A DNA stretch of 64,000 nt from Prototheca cutis (Eukaryota > Chlorophyta > Trebouxiophyceae > Chlorellales > Chlorellaceae): positions 2,098,039 to 2,162,038 of the forward strand of contig BCIH01000001.1 in assembly GCA_002897115.2 (NCBI GenBank), in the 5' to 3' direction. Every line of letters begins with the position of its first letter. The stretch's first letter is position 1. The translations under genes and the position numbers were made by a program. This document shows positions 34,183 to 47,439 of this stretch, one piece after another. Under the pieces are notes generated by a model that worked only from the letters and a program-made list of their open reading frames with translations, was not told the origin of the DNA and did not search any database.

Positions 34183-36604
34183 ATGATCGACAAGACTCGA
34201 TGGCTGCATGCCATTCCAGCAACGATCATCGAGGATGAGGAAGAGCATTTCGAAGCCGCACATGCTGAGCATGAGGCGTCCGAGTCACCGGATGGTGGGT
34301 CCCCACACACGCAGCGCCGGGATTCCCTGGCGGATGCCACCTCCCGGACCGAGGCAGCCGCCACCAGCCGCAAGGCTCTGCGTGAGCGACTCCGACTCGC
34401 CATCGGCAAGTCAGCAGATGGTGAAGAGGGGTCCAGCAAAGAAGGCACCCAAAGATCGGGGACAGCTGTCCCTGCCAGGCGGGGGGGTCCCACGCCAAGC
34501 ACCCAGGTGCTGGCGGTCGTGCTCCCTGCCCTCGTGCCCCAGTGTCCAGACACAGCAGCAGCTCCACAGCTGTCGAGTTTCCTGCCCCAGCCCGTGGACG
34601 CGGCGCTCAAGAGCATCAGAGTACCCACATACCCGGGCAGCTCACGATGGGTGTCCGAGGCATGCCACCTGCGCCCCTGCCACGCCCGCCTCCCAGCCAA
34701 CGGATCGGGCACGCTCGACCTCATGCAGCTGGGTCTCAATGCCGTGCCCTGCATCCAGTTTCCAGACATCGCCCTGGACCATGCAGGTAGGAGTCATTGC
34801 CGGGCGGTCGGTTGGGGGGATGATGGTGGATGCATGCCAAGCCTCGAGCAGTTCACACCCCCATGTTGATAGACCGTTGCTCAAAACTCACCCACCGCCC
34901 ACCCATCCATGCACATTTCATTGTCAGCAGATCTCATGCCTGTCAGGGTGCAGGGTCCCGCCCAGGGTTTGCTGGTACTGCCGGGCACCCGGGCTGGCGC
35001 AAGGGCTGACGCCCGAGCTGGGATGGACCTGCTGCGCAGCTGCATCGATGACCCCGTCGCCGCCACCAGCCTGGCCGCCAGGTTCAGGGCCGGGGTGCTG
35101 AACTCGGCATGTGCCCCCGCACTGCGCACACTGCAGGCGGTGCATGGGACGAGGGGGGCCCCGCCATGGCAGCGGTTGCGTGGGCCTAAGGCTGAGGCTG
35201 CTCCGCCACGAATTGTGCTGAGCATGGAGACTGCTGGGTTGCCTAGGAACACGGTGCCACTCCAGGGAACACCATTCAAGTCTGGCACCGGCGCCAGCAT
35301 GCGGTCCGGACGATTGCATGCTGACACAGCAGCACTAGGCACTTCTTCGCAACGCATGAAATCCGGCAGCACTGAGGGCATGGTGTCCACCACCCCTGGC
35401 CATGCATCGCCCCGTGCCCTGGATGAGCGATGGCCTGTCCAGGGTCAAAGCAATACCCCTTTCCGAGCCCAATCCCAGCATTTCCCACGACCGGACGCTG
35501 CTGCTGCGTCATTCCAGGTATCCATCTGCGGGCTGGCATTCGACAGCGGAGACACAGACTCCACGAACAGTCAGTGGCTCCAGGGCGACGGCATGATGCA
35601 GGCAGACATCCATTCCACTGGCTGGGACCAGCGCTGCTGCGGGGCGCTGGCAGCGGCACTGACGGCTGTCGCGGCCGAAGGCGTGCGCCAGGCGGGCATC
35701 GCCTCCGCCGACGTCGCGGGCCTGCTGGCCGCCGCCTGGAATGCGCAGGTGGCGCTGCTGGGCAGCGCAGAGCGCCGGTCCCGCGCCGAAGCCCGGCGGT
35801 TGGCGGCCGCCAATGCGACATTAGCCGCTGAGCTCGCCGCGCTCCGTGCTTCGGCAGGGACCGCGCGGGCCCTGAGCCTCGAGGTCGCCCGCGCCCGGCG
35901 GGTAGGTTCTTTTGAGGGGGGAAATGAGATATGTTTTTGGGTTCCTTTCTTGTGCTGAAAATGGGGGTGGAGGTGGTTCTTTGAGATGCAAAAATGGTAT
36001 CATAATTGTGATGTCAACAGTCCCAAAACAGCAATCTTAAATCGTCATCACCAATCCGCCCTCCCACGCATTCGCAACAATACAAATGCATCACCCCCGC
36101 TCAGGAGATGGCGGTGCTTCGGGAGGAGCTGGTGGCCGGTAGACAAAGCCTGGAGGCCGCCGCCGCCGCCCGGGACGATGCCGCAGCCGACCTGGCGGCG
36201 GTGAGCTGTCATGCTGACCGCAGGGTGCGGGCCCTGGGAGGACAGCTGTCCGCCGACTGGGCTACAGAAACTGCCGAGCCGCCGAGCACCACAAGGCAGG
36301 CCGGTGGGCCTGGGCCCTCGCGTGCCGCCGTCATTGCCAAGGTGTGCACTGCTCCTTGTTTTGGTAGTAGGAGGATGGTGGTTGTTTCACGTTTACCACC
36401 CTGAACAAAAGATTGACTGAGTTCCTGCAAGACCCACCTTGATCTCCACAGGTTTGGATCAATCCTTATCAGCACTGCCCTCACCGCAACCCAATCAATC
36501 ACTCCCTACCACAGCTGGAGGAGCTGGAGCGAGCGGCGGTTGCGGCGGCACTGAGAGGCAGGCAGGGACCTGCACCCTCTTCCATGGGAAAGCAACTACG
36601 CTGA
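34183..36604 (+). CDS. Unknown coiled-coil protein, about 634 residues
   Basis: Four exons close in phase: 34183-34786, 34928-35901, 36105-36341 and 36515-36604 (stop TGA). The start MIDKTRWLHAIPATIIEDEE is the first in-frame ATG. The first two thirds are low-complexity, Ser/Pro/Gly/Ala-rich and probably disordered. From about residue 420 there is a helical region (CCGALAAALTAVAAEGVRQA, ADVAGLLAAAWNAQVALLGS) leading into a long coiled coil (ERRSRAEARRLAAANATLAA, EMAVLREELVAGRQSLEAAA) that continues to LEELERAAVAAALRGRQ at the end. No enzymatic motif and no signal peptide. I do not recognise it; a cytoskeletal or centrosomal role is conceivable from architecture only. Confidence 0.6.
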
Positions 36605-36903
36605 ATGACATCACGCCGGGTCAAGCGTTGCTCGGCAGCAGCCACTGCTGCTGCCACAACTTTGGAGGAAACACCAACTGGTTCACTGGTTCTCACCCAT
36701 CATTCGCTCACACATCCATTCATTGTCAAATTTCATGCTCTGCTCTTGTGGGTGTACACCAGGCAATTGGCCGCGCTCTCTCAATCACCGCTCTCATCGT
36801 GACAGATGTTCAAGCTGTAGTGTCCAAAGCCCCCCATCAAAACAACAGCAGCAGCACAATTACTCAGGACCTTGCCCTTGCCGGGGACAATCCCCCCCCC
36901 TGC
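36605..36903. other. Convergent intergenic region
   Basis: About 300 bases between the coiled-coil gene stop and the HMG-CoA lyase stop, with a short C run near 36893. No gene. Confidence 0.5.
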
Positions 36904-38679
36904 TCAGGCCGCTGCAGCGGTCCGACCGGCCTCCTTGCCCGCCAACCCCCTGGCAGCAGCCGCTATCTTCTCCGCGGCGGCTTGCTTCTTGCGCAGTAGG
37001 GCGGTCCCTGCCCGGCTGGCGCTGGGCCGCCCGAGCGCGGCGTTGACAAAGGCCGAGGCCTCCAGCAGCGCGTCCATGTCTACTCCGTGCGAGATGCCCA
37101 TCCCTGTCAGCATGTAGACAACGTCCTCCGTTGCGACGTTGCCCGTGGCGCCGCGCGCATAGGGGCAGCCACCCAGCCCCGAGACGGAGGCGTCCACGGT
37201 GGCAATGCCCAGCTGCAGTGCCGCCAGGATGTTGGACAGCGCCTGGCCATATGTGTCGTGCATGTGAGCTGCCAGCCGGCTCGCAGGCAGCACCTTGAGA
37301 CACTCCTGCAGGTTGTTTTATTGCGAGTGTGGTTGCCGAAAGTAAGAGGAATACATGTTGAAGGAGGGATCTCTTTGTTTGACTCCAAAGCCTTTGACAT
37401 TGAACGAAAAAGGCAAATTGAAGGGGAATTAATCCCACCAACCNCCCCCCCCCCCATGCCTCACTTCAAACATGGCTGCAACAGTGCTGGGCGTGCCGAC
37501 TCCAATGGTGTCGCCCATGGACACTTCGTAGCACCCCATCTCGTCCAATGCCCGTGCCACACGCGCTGCCTCCTTCGGCTCTACGTGCCCCTGTCAGCGG
37601 GTGTTTTGGGTTTGTGTGGTGGTGGTGGTGGCGGTGGATGGGCGTTGCAGGGGGGGCTGGGGCAGAGATTACTGGAATGCTTTGCGCAAAACGTGTATCC
37701 TTGGAGGCGGAACCCAGGGACAATCTGTTCTCCCCCATCACCTCCCCCAACCAGACCATGTCCCACCTGGTAGGGGCAGCCGACGACACAGGAGACGTAG
37801 CCCCGGACGGCCACGCCTTCCTTTCTTGCTGCCGCCGCGACGTCCGACAGCCGGCGCAGACCGTCGTCGATGCCGACGTTGGTGTTGGCGTGACTAAAAG
37901 CCTCGGAAGCTGCCGTGAAGATGGCCACCTCCTTGGCCCCCGCCTTGAGCGCATTCTCCAGGCCCTTTACATATCGTGATTATGGTTTGGGATCGACAAG
38001 ATCAGCGGAAAAGGTGGGGTATGGATGTGCGTGGGGCCATGCGTTGCCGATGTCGCCCCCAGACACCAGCCTCCTCTTCATCATGGGCAGAGGCCCCCTC
38101 CTCCAAAGACCCTTGGAGCAACCCAACAACCCTAAGACCACCAAGCAACCTTCATGTTGGGCGTGAGAACGGGATAACGGACGCCCTGCCTGGGTCGAAT
38201 GCGGGCCAGGACATCGGCGGCATCCGCCAGCTGGGGTACCCACTTTGGGGAAACGAAGGACGTGGCCTCCACCACGGGCAGCCCAGCACCCGCCAGCCTC
38301 TCGATGAGCTCTACCTTGGTCTCCGTAGAAATGGGCTGGGCCTCGTTCTGAAGCCCATCTCGGGGTCCCACCTGGTATCATGTTGGGCAATTGACCTGGA
38401 GTCAGTGAATCAACGCGTGCGATCACGCCCATGTGCCTCATAACATGCCGGCAGTGCTCTCACCGACTGGCACGGCTCCAGCCCAGTCCACGCACCTCGA
38501 CGATGGTCACCGACGCAGGCAGGGGTCTGCCCAGGAAAGTCTGCAAAGTGTACACCGGTGCATGTAACGTATAATGGCCCTCTTGTTGCGCGACCAACGA
38601 TGATGACATGCAAACCAGACACTGCCAGACTCACCGGAGAGAGTGTCGAGGAGAAGAGCCGCGCCACGCTGCGCCTCAT
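36904..38679 (-). CDS. HMGCL: Hydroxymethylglutaryl-CoA lyase, mitochondrial
   Basis: Six exons close in phase: 38635-38679, 38496-38540, 38150-38371, 37767-37964, 37465-37590 and 36904-37305, giving 345 residues. The enzyme splits HMG-CoA into acetoacetate and acetyl-CoA in leucine breakdown and ketogenesis. Exon 1 alone encodes [15 protein letters not shown], a classical mitochondrial presequence. Motifs: [10 protein letters not shown] (catalytic Arg-Asp), [65 protein letters not shown] (metal-ligand His pair) and [20 protein letters not shown] (catalytic Cys of the HMG-CoA lyase signature). The end, [12 protein letters not shown], lacks the CKL-type peroxisomal signal seen in animals, so mitochondrial location is favoured. 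An ambiguous base lies in intron 5 at 37444. Confidence 0.93.
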
Positions 38680-39171
38680 GTCTGGTTTGTGGACAGATCC
38701 CTTGGCTCTGTTGTGATTTTGCGACTGCTCCCAAAACAATCTGTACAATGAAATGCCACAGCTCCTTGAGATGGCAGTATTCATGGACCACTGGGGGGCG
38801 CGGCTTTTGTTTGCCGCAGTGTCGGGCCGCTGATCGCCGAAACATCATGGGCGCCACGCAGGATTCCTCATGCACACTGGGCAGGAGCCCGGGTGGGCTG
38901 GCCACACCCCTGCAGGCCCTTACTGCTGGCACAGCTTTATCTTCCCATGCGTTCTTCCATGCCCACCTGCCCTTCAAAATGCATCCATCGATGAGTGCAT
39001 GCACCATTCATACTGCAGCGCAGCGGTCTTCGGGTGCGCCAGACTTGCCGCTGCCGGCGTCGTCGTCTCTTCCAGCTGTACCGTTGAGGTTTCGTTGTCG
39101 TCACTGATGATATCTCCCCCAAGCAGCCTGCCTGCACCCCACAGACATGGAGGAATCCCCTGCATGCCTGC
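38680..39171. other. Intergenic region
   Basis: About 490 bases between the HMG-CoA lyase start and the Derlin stop, same strand. Presumably the HMG-CoA lyase promoter plus the Derlin 3' UTR. No gene seen. Confidence 0.5.
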
Positions 39172-39869
39172 CTACTCCATCTCCGCCGGCTCAAATTCGG
39201 GCTCTGGCTCCGGGGCGGGGGGTGCCTGCGCCGGCGGCTGGGCCACCAGCGTCCGACGGTCGGGCACCAGAGCCCGGATAATTCCGGGCGTTCGCAGAGG
39301 CCGCCGCCCACCCGACATGCGTGGGTAGACGTCTTCCAAAAAATAATAAGCGTGACCTGGGGGTTTTCGGTTTTTGGTTGTTGGGGGGGGGGGATGAGAG
39401 CCCGCGCAAGAGGGCGGCCGGTGCTTCTGGGTCTGGGCCAGTAACAGTTGGCCAATACAGCCTCCCTACACACGAACAAACACACAGTTTAATAGATAAA
39501 TAAGTAAACAAAGCAAACAAATACGAGCTGTACCTGCCATCATGCCGAGCATGTCCACGAGAGGGGAGTTCCCAAGCATGACGGAAAAGGCCAGCAGGAC
39601 CCAGGGCAAGTAGGGCGCCGTGAAGGTGAAGAGTCCCATCATGCTGAGCTGGACGTAAGGGTGGCGCCGGCCCCAAACGTAGACCATCATGAACGTCAGG
39701 CTGGACCCCAGGAACTGCAGGTGCACCAGTGGCGCCACCGCAAGCAGCAGCCCTGCACCAAACAGCAGCATCCACAGGAAATCAGCCGACCGCCGGCGGA
39801 AGGATTCCTCCTCCAGCGACTTGCTGTATTTCGTCAGGAAGAACATGTGGAAGAAAAAGTCCAGGCCTG

Positions 39870-39962
<93 letters not shown>

Positions 39963-40002
39963 NNNNNNNNNNNNNNNNNNNNNNNNNNNNNNNNNNNNNN
40001 NN

Positions 40003-40070
<68 letters not shown>

Positions 40071-40594
40071 GGGGGGGTATGGGGAATGGGGGCTGGGGGA
40101 GAGGGGTGCTGTTGGGCTTGTAATCCTACTGCAGAGACATCAGCTCTGGCACTGATCATACATGGATTCATGGGACAAGGTCACCCACAGTGCCATCCCT
40201 CCCTCGGGCGTGTGATAGACCAGACTGCAATCGCAACCTCCCTCCCCCGTCACCCACCGAGGTTGCCATAGTACAAGAAATTCGTGACGAGGCGCCAGTA
40301 TTCGTAGTTTTGGAAAATGAGTCGGCTGTTGTAGTAGATGTCAAAGGGTGTGATGATCTGCAATGAGGATGGAAGGATTCATATGGAGCTGAGCAACACA
40401 GGATTGAAAGGTGTCACCCGGGCCGCGGTTGACCATGCTAGTCTAAAGGCAGCCAGCACCAGTTCCCGCCTGTCAAAGCGTGCACATCACACACCACTCA
40501 CGTCCAGGGCGCATGCTGCTGTTGTTGCCACGCAGAGTGTGACGTAAGTCCGCGTGACCACGGGGAGGCCTCGGTACCAGTCACCGACATCCAT
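39172..40594 (-). CDS. Derlin (DER1-like ERAD membrane protein)
   Basis: Four exons close in phase: 40502-40594, 40258-40357, 39534-39866 and 39172-39356 (stop TAG), giving 236 residues. The protein is a rhomboid pseudoprotease that helps retrotranslocate misfolded proteins from the ER. It starts MDVGDWYRGLPVVTRTYVTL and continues with FQNYEYWRLVTNFLYYGNLG (the WR motif), LDFFFHMFFLTKYSKSLEEE, FTFTAPYLPWVLLAFSVMLG and GHAYYFLEDVYPRMSGGRR, which is the derlin signature. No Ser/His rhomboid dyad is present, as expected. The cytosolic tail ends in a Pro/Glu-rich stretch (APPAPEPEPEFEPAEME) without an obvious SHP box. The third intron contains a long TG repeat with an assembly gap. Confidence 0.93.
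39868..40069. repeat. (TG)n microsatellite containing a 40-N assembly gap
   Basis: TG repeats flank a run of N at 39963-40002, inside the Derlin intron between exons 2 and 3. The true repeat length is unknown. Confidence 0.97.
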
Positions 40595-41208
40595 GGTGAC
40601 GCCTCCCTCCGCGGCTGCCTATGGCCGAGAGGCTCCCTTTATCCTCCCCAGACTCGATTCCAGAAAGTACAATTCGATATCCGTAATCTTTCCTCAGGCC
40701 TCTCTTGAGGTGTCAAGTCCTGTCATGGTCCAATGGGCACAAGCAAGACTCGATGGAGACGAAGTCGTTGGTCTCGAAGTGCCTCTGGCCCTGATGAGGA
40801 AGAATGGATCTCAAACGCGGTCAAGGCGCCCAGAACAATCATGACACATGTCTGAGGCTCAGGATGATGTTTGGGCTGGGCAATAGGGCCTGTGCTGGGG
40901 GCATGCCAGAACCGATCGATTGCAAGAGCTGGGGCGCTGGTAGCGACCTGAACGAGCGTGTCGGCAAATTTGGTCAGTCGTGGATTGCTTTTTAACCTGG
41001 ACACAGCGATTGATCGGGCTTCATCTGCTATTGATGATGCACATCATGTCCAGCATGTATTCACGTGATCATTACAATGCATATGCAGCTCGTTGAAATG
41101 AAGGGAATGGTAGCGTTGGCGTGCCGGCGGGACCGGGGCCATAGGCACCGGGGTTTCTTTGTGCAACCCCGCACATGAGGCGACAACTGACAGCTGTTCG
41201 CAGCCGGC
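40595..41208. other. Divergent intergenic region, Derlin (-) / lipase 1 (+)
   Basis: About 610 bases between two start codons. No exon or RNA gene recognised. Confidence 0.5.
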
Positions 41209-44200
41209 ATGGGAGAGCCGAAGGCAGCCTATGAACCTGGAAACGAGGGTTCCAGCGATGCCGCTGAGCAGGGAACCCTGCCTGGCGCCGGGCCCGGGGG
41301 GGTATCGTCCCCCCTGCTCCGCCACTACGACCCCACCCAGGACATTGTTCTGCGCGTGGAGTGCGTGTCCGACAAGGCCATGAAGGTGTAGACGGTGTTT
41401 TATGTCTATTTGGGATCGAATTGGCGCGTTCATGGACGTCATTGGGGGGAATATCATGGGATTGGCTGGTGGGCGGGCAGGCTAGCGCTGACTGGGGCTG
41501 GAAAGCTGATGAACGGCCGGCCCTGCCCTCATGCAGCGGACGGTGGTCTGGCTCGAGACGGTGGTGCTGACTGCGCTGGCCATGCTCCTGGCGGCCATGA
41601 TCCTGAAGGGCCAGCAGGTGCATGGCAGCAGTTGTGGGGGTGGAGAGGAGAGGCTCAGGGTGGATGGGGCTTGAGATGCTGGGCCCTCCATCTGCGCATG
41701 GTGGCGCCATGTGCACATTACCGTTCTGCAGCTGGTACGCCCTCGCTGAATACCCAACAGGTCACCTAGCCTGCCAGAATTCCACACACCAACGCAACAT
41801 GACAGGGTGATGACTTGATTTCCAAGCGAACCATCCCGTTGATGAATATCATTGTGGGGTCGCTCGCCTCTGTGGAGGTCATCTTCCTCTGCTTTTATTT
41901 CTACTGGAAGGTGTTCACGGCCACCCGGTCCGGCGGGCGATGGTGCGCAGGGGGGAGGGGGCCCGCCTGTTCACGCCCCTGTTCCATCGCCCGTCCTGTC
42001 TTGCTGGGCGGAGAGAGCGCACCGGCCCGCGTCGTTAACCTAACTCCCACCCGGCCATTCCAGGACGGTGAAGCGTAAGCGGCTGGTGCTGCTGGCAGAG
42101 GTGGAACTGGCCATCCAAGCGATCAACATTCTCGCCTTCCTCGTGGCCAATGCCTACCAGCTGGCAAATCCCTGCGACGCCTTCCCGCCCCTCATCTGCT
42201 GGCTGGGCTTTGTCCAGTTGAGCGCTGGGGTTGCTGGGGACTCGGGATGGGGTGGGGATGTCTGTTTATTTTGTCTGTCGGCAGCTGGCTAACAGAAGGG
42301 ATGCACTTCGCGTTGCGGCAACAATGCGTTCCAGATGCTTTTCTTCAGGAGCTTGCCCCGTTTCACCCAAACACTCCCGTGTCCAAAGGTGGAGTTGCTG
42401 GAATTCCATCAGCCTCGTGTTTTGGATTCACGCGGGTTCTTTCTCCTCCAAAACTCGGGATGTCGGTGCGATGCCCCTTTTTATGGAATGCTGTTGAGGA
42501 GTCTGGGTATCTCGTTCTTTGATGCACATATTCCAAGAGAGAGCAGTCTTGTCATCAAGTTGTCCACACACACGCGCACGCACGCGCGCGCACGCACGCG
42601 CACACGCACACACGCGCGCGCACACACACACACAGTTCCTGAGGAGCAGGACAGTTGGCGCATGGCGTATGACCAGCCGCTGTGGCGGCAATGGCCAAAA
42701 CTCCCAGTCTGGGCTGCCTTCGAGGGCTGCAACATTGCCACCGCCGTGCTGACCCAAGTCCCAGGCGGCCTGGGAGACCAGCCCGCTGGCATCCTCTGCA
42801 CAGACAGTCAGCTCGACTGCGCACAGCCAGGTAAGGTGGAGGCTGTGGATTGGGAGGAAAGGAGGAAGGAGTTTTGGACATCCTACTTTGAAACACCCTT
42901 GCTCTGAAACCCTCCCAATCCCCGCTGCTCTGGTTTCCCCACTCCGAACCACTGCCACCACTGCCTAAGTTACCAACCAGTCCCTCCCACTCACACACCC
43001 TCCCTCCCCACAAAAAAATGATAATAATGCTGCAGCTGGGTTCATTGTGGTCTTGATCATGGCGGGCGTGATCCTTCTGCTCTATTACGTTATGTTTATG
43101 GTTGACATGCGCCGGTGCTTTGTGGAGCTGGGACGTTACCCTTACAACCAGTACCGCGCGGGGAACCGCCTGATGAGGATCCAGGTAGGCGGGGAGTGGT
43201 CTTCTTGACTTTGAATGGATGTTTTGAAAGCCATTCGGATGGCCGGCTGCCCTGCATGACGGCTGCACATGATGCAGCTCCACATGGTGCGGGTCACATG
43301 CGATTTTCGGCACAAGGCCTCTCCACAATTCATCCCCCCACCACCCTGTAGATCCGTGTTCGGTCCATGACAGCTATCGGGTTTGTCATCTGCTGCATCC
43401 TGTACACGTGCGTGGGCAAATTGGTGGCCCGGAGAGGAGGGTATGGAGATGGCCGCGCGCTGCCTTGGTCGACCTCTCAACCTGCGAGGGCCATTGCTGA
43501 CCCCAGGAATATCACACCCTCTACCCCTCACACAGCCTGGCACCACCCAATGTGTGTGTTGCCTACTGGATGTCCTTCCTGGGCTACCTGCCCATGCAGG
43601 TGTGAGGGTAGTTGCTTGCTTGAGGGGGTTGGGCCATAGATCATTGTTGAACGACGGGCACTGCAGGATTTCCACATTGACTGTTGTTGAATCTGAAAGC
43701 ACGGCCTATTACATCACCCCCCCAGGTGCTGATGACGGCGCTGACGGCTGTCAACACCTTTCTCATTTGCCCCATCAAGCCCTCACAGCACAGCATCCTT
43801 CTGGTAGGTTGTCGGAGATAGGTGCTGGTGATTTTGCCGGGTTGGGTGTCCCGCACTGCGCTGTCACCGGAGTCTTCTCGTTCCAGCCATTTCCCATGAC
43901 ATCTCAAAAGCATGCTGATGCGTGGATATTGTCTGTTGATGCATCCTCACCATCAGCCTTTTTCTAGGAATATTTACCTTGGTCAGAAACTCTCCCGCGC
44001 TGTATACACCCACCCACACTGTCTTGCCAGGCATGGCTGCAAGAGTTTGCGTGGACCGAGGACAGCATTCCGCGGCAGCTGCAGCTTCGCAGCAGCTCCC
44101 TGCCGGCCGGGTCTCAGAACGCTGAGGAGGTGGCCCATGAGCCCATCTGGTGCTTCGAGGTCGGTCGGCGGTCTTTTTCCTGTGTGTGTGTGGGTGGGTG

Positions 44201-46973
44201 GGTGTGTGTGTGTGGGGGGGGGGGGGGGGGGGGGGGGGGTGTTAGTATATGTCACTGTGTTTGTGTGCGTAGGTTGAGGACATGGGATGGAAGGCAAGCG
44301 AGGGAGGCCACACAGCGTATGTACCGAGAGTAGGGAGAGCTGATATCAATGCAGAGGCATGCTACCAGACACAAGGATGATGCCATCAGCAGCATATGCC
44401 CAGGAATTCCCCCCATCCCCTGCAGACAGCTGTCAAGCTGCTGCACTGGGCGGGTCTCTGCTACAGTGAGTGATTGGGTGACGTGGCCACCAGCCTTGAC
44501 CCTGGAGACGGACAGAGACCGAGTTGGTCGGCGCCGTCTTTGAGGGGCCATCACTGGTTGCGCTGAGCACACTGTGTCTGCAGTTCATGACCCTGCGTGC
44601 ACATGCCGATCATTTCGACACACCTGGCTGTCCTTCGTGCAGATTACGACCCCGCCTATCGTGGGGGCGAGAGTGAAGTCGTCCGCGTGGCGCTGCTTCT
44701 CTACGGCATGGACTCGGTGGAGATGGTGTGGGAGGAGAGGGCGGTAAGGAGTGCTGGCGGGTGTGTGCGCGTCTGTCTGGGAAGGAACGCAGTCTTTGTG
44801 CTTTAGATGATTTCCGTGGCCCTTTGATCAATCAATCGTGGGGGGGGGGACAGTGCGTTCATCGTCCCAGTGAAAAGGGAGGCACGGGAATTGCATGTCT
44901 GTGCTTTGCTTGGGGAAATGGCAGTGTACACTCCCGGTGTCGGCGCCCTCAACAATACCGTCCCTCTTGCGTGCATCCCTTTCCTGCACAGGACACCCGG
45001 TGCCTGATAGGCTGGGGAAAGGGCAGGGTCGTGGTGGCCTTTCGGGGCACTGCCAGCACAGCCAACCTCCTGGCAGACATGGAGGTGTGTCTGTGTGGAC
45101 GGGGTGGGCGCTGATGGGGTTGAAGAAAGAAGGGTTGATGTGATGGCATACACTCTTTGTTTGGGGGTGTTTGCTTGATGCCCGTCCCGAAACAGCAATG
45201 CATGGATATCTGGCCACCGACCGACAGCCAAGCAGCTGTTCCGCTGCCCCTTTGCCAATCCACATGCAGGTGTGGAGGAGCCGGTGGCCGCTGCAGGCCG
45301 ACAGTACCTGGCTGCAGCCTCCCATGGTGCATTCCGGCTTTCTCCGGTGCTACACGGGGTCAGGGTTCCGGGCCCGCCTGCTGGCTGCTCTGGAGCGGTG
45401 CCTGGCTCAGGCGACGGTGTCTGGCGATAGCGCGCCTCCGCCTGCAGTGTACATCACGGGTCACTCGCTGGGAGGGGCGCTGGCCATGCTGGCGGCCCTG
45501 GACGTCTCGCTGGAGCTGGCCGGAAGCCGCCCGATGGAGCTGCGGTGCTACACCTTTGGCGCGCCGCGCGTCGGCAACGCCGCCTTTGCCCGGCTCTACA
45601 CGCGCCGTGTGCCCGACACCTGGCACGTCGTCAACAATGATGTGTGTGTGTGTGTGTGTGTATGTGTGTTTTGTTGTCGTGCTAGGGAGTTATTATTGTC
45701 ATGAATGTCTTTTTTTGGGGGGGGCCACTGTGTTCTCACGTCTGTGAATGCCGGTCCTTCACTGCCAAACTGACACAGCTTCCCCCCCAAAAAAACTCCC
45801 CACGATCGCAGGATGCGCTGACGCGGAACGGCCGGTTTTGGGGACTGTACAAGCGTGCGGGGCACAAGGTGCTGGTCAATTCCAGCGGTGACCTCATTGT
45901 TCGCCCCGACCACATTGAGAAGCTCGTGCATCGACTGCCTGGGGGTGAGGGCGACTAATTTTTGGTCGGTGTTATGCTTGTGCATGACTATCTGAGTGGC
46001 TGGTTGATGCTGTGTGGTGTCAGGGGTGGTAATGATGGATTCCCTCTGGCCCCCCTGCCAACCCCGCAACTTACCCACACCCTCCCATACACATGTACCT
46101 TCCTCACTCGATCAACAGGTGGCAGCCTGAGCGACCACCGAATGGCATCATACCAGCGCTCGTTCTCAGCTGTTTTCGGGGCGCAGTTTGGGAGCAAGGC
46201 CATCCTGGGTGGCAGAGCCGCGGCCCTCTGGCTGAGCAAGGCACCTGGTGCGGTGCCTGGTGGTGGTGATGGTGGTGGAGGCTGTTCACGCTTGCTCTGG
46301 CACGTGGGGAAGAGTGATCACATAGAAAGACCTTTTCTGGCTTCGTTCCACCATTGTCCCTGGTGCCGGGCAGTGCAGGTTTGTCGTGTCAGGGTAAAAG
46401 GAAGGGCGCTTTGTGCAACAATCTACGCCAGCAATGCAAACCCCCCCCCCCAAAAAAGCATTTGCTACCATGCAGGCATGGAGGCCTTGTTGCACTGCAC
46501 GCAGTTCAAGAACGATGAGGTCCAGGCCATGCAGGCTGCCAAGAGCTCCTTTGCAAATTGCTATGAATCCACGGCAAGTCTTTCTGGGAGCTGTGTTGGC
46601 GAGGTCGCCAGAGGGGGGAAGCTGCCGGTCACTGGCCGTGGTTGTCATCAATACCATTGAATAGTTTATCGGGCTGCCTGGGACCGGACAATTCTGGGAC
46701 CAGACCAAGACACCAGTGCGTGCATGCTCTGACTTGCATCAGCCCCTCCCAACCATTCATCACCGATCGCCGTCGTCCCTGCAGGGTCTCTGTACCTGTT
46801 GTTTCCTGCTTTCCTGCCCACCCTGGCCATTGACAGGGGCCGTGGCCGAGGACGGCATCGGGCTGGAGCATGAGCCTGAGTCCATCGTGGAGCCTATGGC
46901 AGCTAGGGAGAAACTGCCAGACAGAAGCCCCGCCGCGCCGCCGGCGCCAGTGACTGTTGTGCGGGACGCCTGA
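41209..46973 (+). CDS. Multi-pass membrane class 3 lipase, tandem copy 1
   Basis: A many-exon gene starting MGEPKAAYEPGNEG at 41209 and ending TGA 46971-46973. Early exons are firm: 41209-41385, 41537-41617, 41806-41942, then the exon after CATTCCAG (about 42063). About seven or eight hydrophobic segments precede the lipase domain, e.g. ETVVLTALAMLLAAMILKGQ, MNIIVGSLASVEVIFLCFYF, ELAIQAINILAFLVANAY, GFIVVLIMAGVILLLYYVMF and MTAIGFVICCILYTCVGKL. The lipase domain has VVVAFRGTASTANLLADME (oxyanion site), YITGHSLGGALAMLAALDV (nucleophile Ser), CYTFGAPRVGNAAFARLYTR, DALTRNGRFWGLYKRAGHKV (Asp region) and LIVRPDHIEKLVHRLPGGSL. These are all the expected class 3 (Lipase_3) elements. Substrate unknown; sn-1 acylglycerol hydrolysis is typical of the fold. 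Exon structure parallels copies 2 and 3. The C-terminal exons after 46250 are the least certain. Confidence 0.75.
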
Positions 46974-47439
46974 CGTGTAGGGCGCCATGTTTACATAATG
47001 TATAAAGCTCTCTGTGTACTCTATGGCACACTGTGCTTATTTTTCTTGAACTTTGCACATTGTGATGGACAGATGCGGTCTCCTGGCGGTGCGGTACGGA
47101 AGCCCTAAATTTTGATGACGAGAGGTATGACACATCCCCAGGTCGACACGAGCTCGTCGAGAATCTCCGGCAAATTAGGGTGCACATCAGGCGCAGCACA
47201 GGGAAGCATGCGGAAGGCAAGCGTCGAAAAAGATGACCTGACGCCATCGGAGTTTATTACGCACGAGGGGTAGGTTTTGCCTCGCCCATCCACGCCTCAG
47301 GGATGTTTGCGCCACAGTCGCAGGGCGCTCATTGAACGGGTCCCTAGCGGCTCTCGGGAGTCTTGGGCTCGTGGGGCCTCTTGCAGATCCTGCAAGATTT
47401 CGATTTGCCCTTTTCAGAGGTTTATTCCAGGCCTACTGC
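46974..47439. other. Intergenic region between lipase copies 1 and 2
   Basis: About 466 bases holding the copy 1 3' UTR and copy 2 promoter. No other gene. Confidence 0.5.

Noticed and set aside
39661..40271. Plus-strand frames rich in alternating Val/Cys
   Set aside because: Translation of the TG microsatellite and N gap; not coding.
42541..42640. CRISPR-like regular pattern in a CA/CG-rich stretch
   Set aside because: Simple (CA)n/(CG)n microsatellite in a lipase intron, with no repeat-spacer structure.
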